Shown here: one piece after another, positions 5,120 to 5,796 of the stretch
Numbering within the stretch: the first letter of the stretch is position 1
Layout: each line of letters begins with the position of its first letter
Position numbers and translations under genes: made by a program
Origin: Deltaproteobacteria bacterium
Lineage (GTDB): Bacteria; Desulfobacterota; DSM-4660; Desulfatiglandales; B25-G16
Length of the DNA: 5,796 bases
NCBI GenBank assembly: GCA_020348625.1
Contig: CP070752.1
Location: 576,662-582,457, forward strand
Reading direction: 5' to 3'
Notes under the pieces: model-generated
What the model was told of the DNA's origin: nothing
What the model saw: the letters and a program-made list of their open reading frames with translations, nothing else
Databases searched by the model: none

Positions 5120-5136
5120 GCGAAGAGCATGCGAAG
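5120..5136. promoter_or_regulatory. Direct hexamer repeat upstream of the possible promoter
   Basis: GCGAAG occurs at 5120-5125 and again at 5131-5136, exactly 11 bases apart, about one helical turn, and eight bases upstream of the proposed -35 element. This spacing suits a regulator that binds one face of the helix. It could also be chance. Confidence 0.2.
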
Positions 5137-5796
5137 GTCTGTAAAGAAATACCATCTTTATAAGAAACTCAGTTCCCTTTTAGTAGTAAACTTTTACATA
5201 CTTGTAGGTGGGCTCGGAAGGAGAGACAAAAGGAGTGCTAGAGGCAGTCAGTGATTGAGACAGATGCTTAACTTTGCTTCATAACATAAACTACCATATC
5301 TTGTGTCTTATGCGATTAGTCAAAAGTTGGTGACTTCTTGCCAGAGCCTTTATCTGAGCATCGCCTGATTTCACTAAAGATTACCGAATCAAATCTACAA
5401 TATCAAGGAGGTATCGACTTCTTAGAGACCTCGTTTTTGGGGCCTCTCTTTCTACTCTCTGGCTTGGAATATCATGAGGATAGCAACAATAAGGGGGCGT
5501 CTTGATAAGATGCGCTCATGGCAAAGCATCTGATATCTGAGATGGCAGATTAGGATATAGCGCAGCAAGAAATTTGGCGAGGAATGATGAGCATGGCGTG
5601 GTGTCAAGGCAAGAAAGCTAAGATGATATCAGTCCCGCTCTTCTACCGCATTGCTAGAATTATATTGAAAAATTCCCTTTTCTCCTCTATTCTTTCGCTG
5701 GCGAAAACGCTAAGGTTCTCTTCCAATTTGGGCTACTCATGTTCAGTACGAATTGAGTAACGTTTCCCACATATCTCATTACGAAGCTGATCGAGC
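5137..5796. other. Long non-coding right flank
   Basis: No gene can be supported here. Short frames such as ATG 5474 to TGA 5533 (19 codons) and an open minus-strand frame from the window edge to TAG at 5687-5689 (36 codons) lack ribosome binding sites or recognisable protein features. Contents worth noting are a near-perfect Shine-Dalgarno-like AAGGAGGT (5405-5412), a hairpin at 5424-5449, a palindrome TTTCGC-TG-GCGAAA (5693-5706), and a short stretch at 5322-5348 resembling the left part of repeat copy A. Words at 2631-2740 recur in the same order at 5473-5600. Confidence 0.5.
5424..5449 (+). terminator. Hairpin with terminator-like shape
   Basis: On the plus strand AGAGA-CCTC (5424-5432) pairs with GGGG (5439-5442) and TCTCT (5445-5449), with a two-base CC bulge and a GTTTTT loop, followed by TTCT. 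The stem is strong but the T tract is poor. Upstream AAGGAGGT (5405-5412) can pair with ACCTC (5428-5432) instead, so two structures exclude each other. No gene that it would serve is visible. A TACAAT hexamer at 5395-5400 could be a -10 element but has no fitting -35. Confidence 0.3.

Noticed and set aside
5687..5796. Partial minus-strand gene entering from the right edge
   Set aside because: Only 36 open codons, no recognisable motif; an open frame of this length is expected by chance. A few hundred more bases to the right would settle it.
1..5796. CRISPR array or complete insertion sequence
   Set aside because: There are no regularly spaced identical repeats, no transposase-like frame and no terminal inverted repeats with target duplication around the repeat copies.

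Overview
The window looks like a stretch of chromosome from an uncultured or little-studied member of the Desulfobacterota (former Deltaproteobacteria). This rests on two signs. The N-terminus of the hybrid histidine kinase (MPEKPSYEELEQ, then a charged coiled coil, then SEEKYRDIFENVSD) is typical of the large kinase families of Desulfobacterales and Syntrophobacterales. The small PilZ protein (LIELI..MSD.E...LL, then R-x3-R, then NISVGG) also has the layout of a PilZ family common in that group. Both are recognition from memory, not a search. All four credible genes lie on the minus strand. Only about 60% of the window is coding, and the spacers are long (about 370, 725, 400 and 720 bases).

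Layout from left to right. 1-370 is non-coding and holds repeat copy A. 371-2326 is a soluble PAS-PAS-HisKA-HATPase-REC hybrid histidine kinase. 2327-3051 is a long spacer with a sigma-54-like promoter facing the kinase, a cluster of small dyads upstream of it, repeat copy B and a weak terminator for the next gene. 3052-3450 is a PilZ protein with an intact c-di-GMP-binding signature. 3451-3850 holds repeat copy C and a GAAA-loop hairpin. 3851-5021 is a tight two-gene unit, read right to left: a 289-residue helical protein with an RNALEH motif of the HEPN RNase type, then, one base after its stop, a 99-residue beta-sandwich protein resembling carboxypeptidase regulatory-like domains. 5022-5796 carries a possible promoter and operator for that unit and otherwise no gene I can support.

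The kinase and the PilZ protein are separate signalling genes (phosphorelay and c-di-GMP) with no evident shared operon. The two-gene unit is the least familiar part. Its tight coupling suggests that the two products act together, possibly as an RNase-type effector with a partner, but this is inference. The most unusual structural feature is a dispersed repeat of about 180-200 bases, present three times in the same orientation. Each copy lies just beyond the 3' end of a minus-strand gene.
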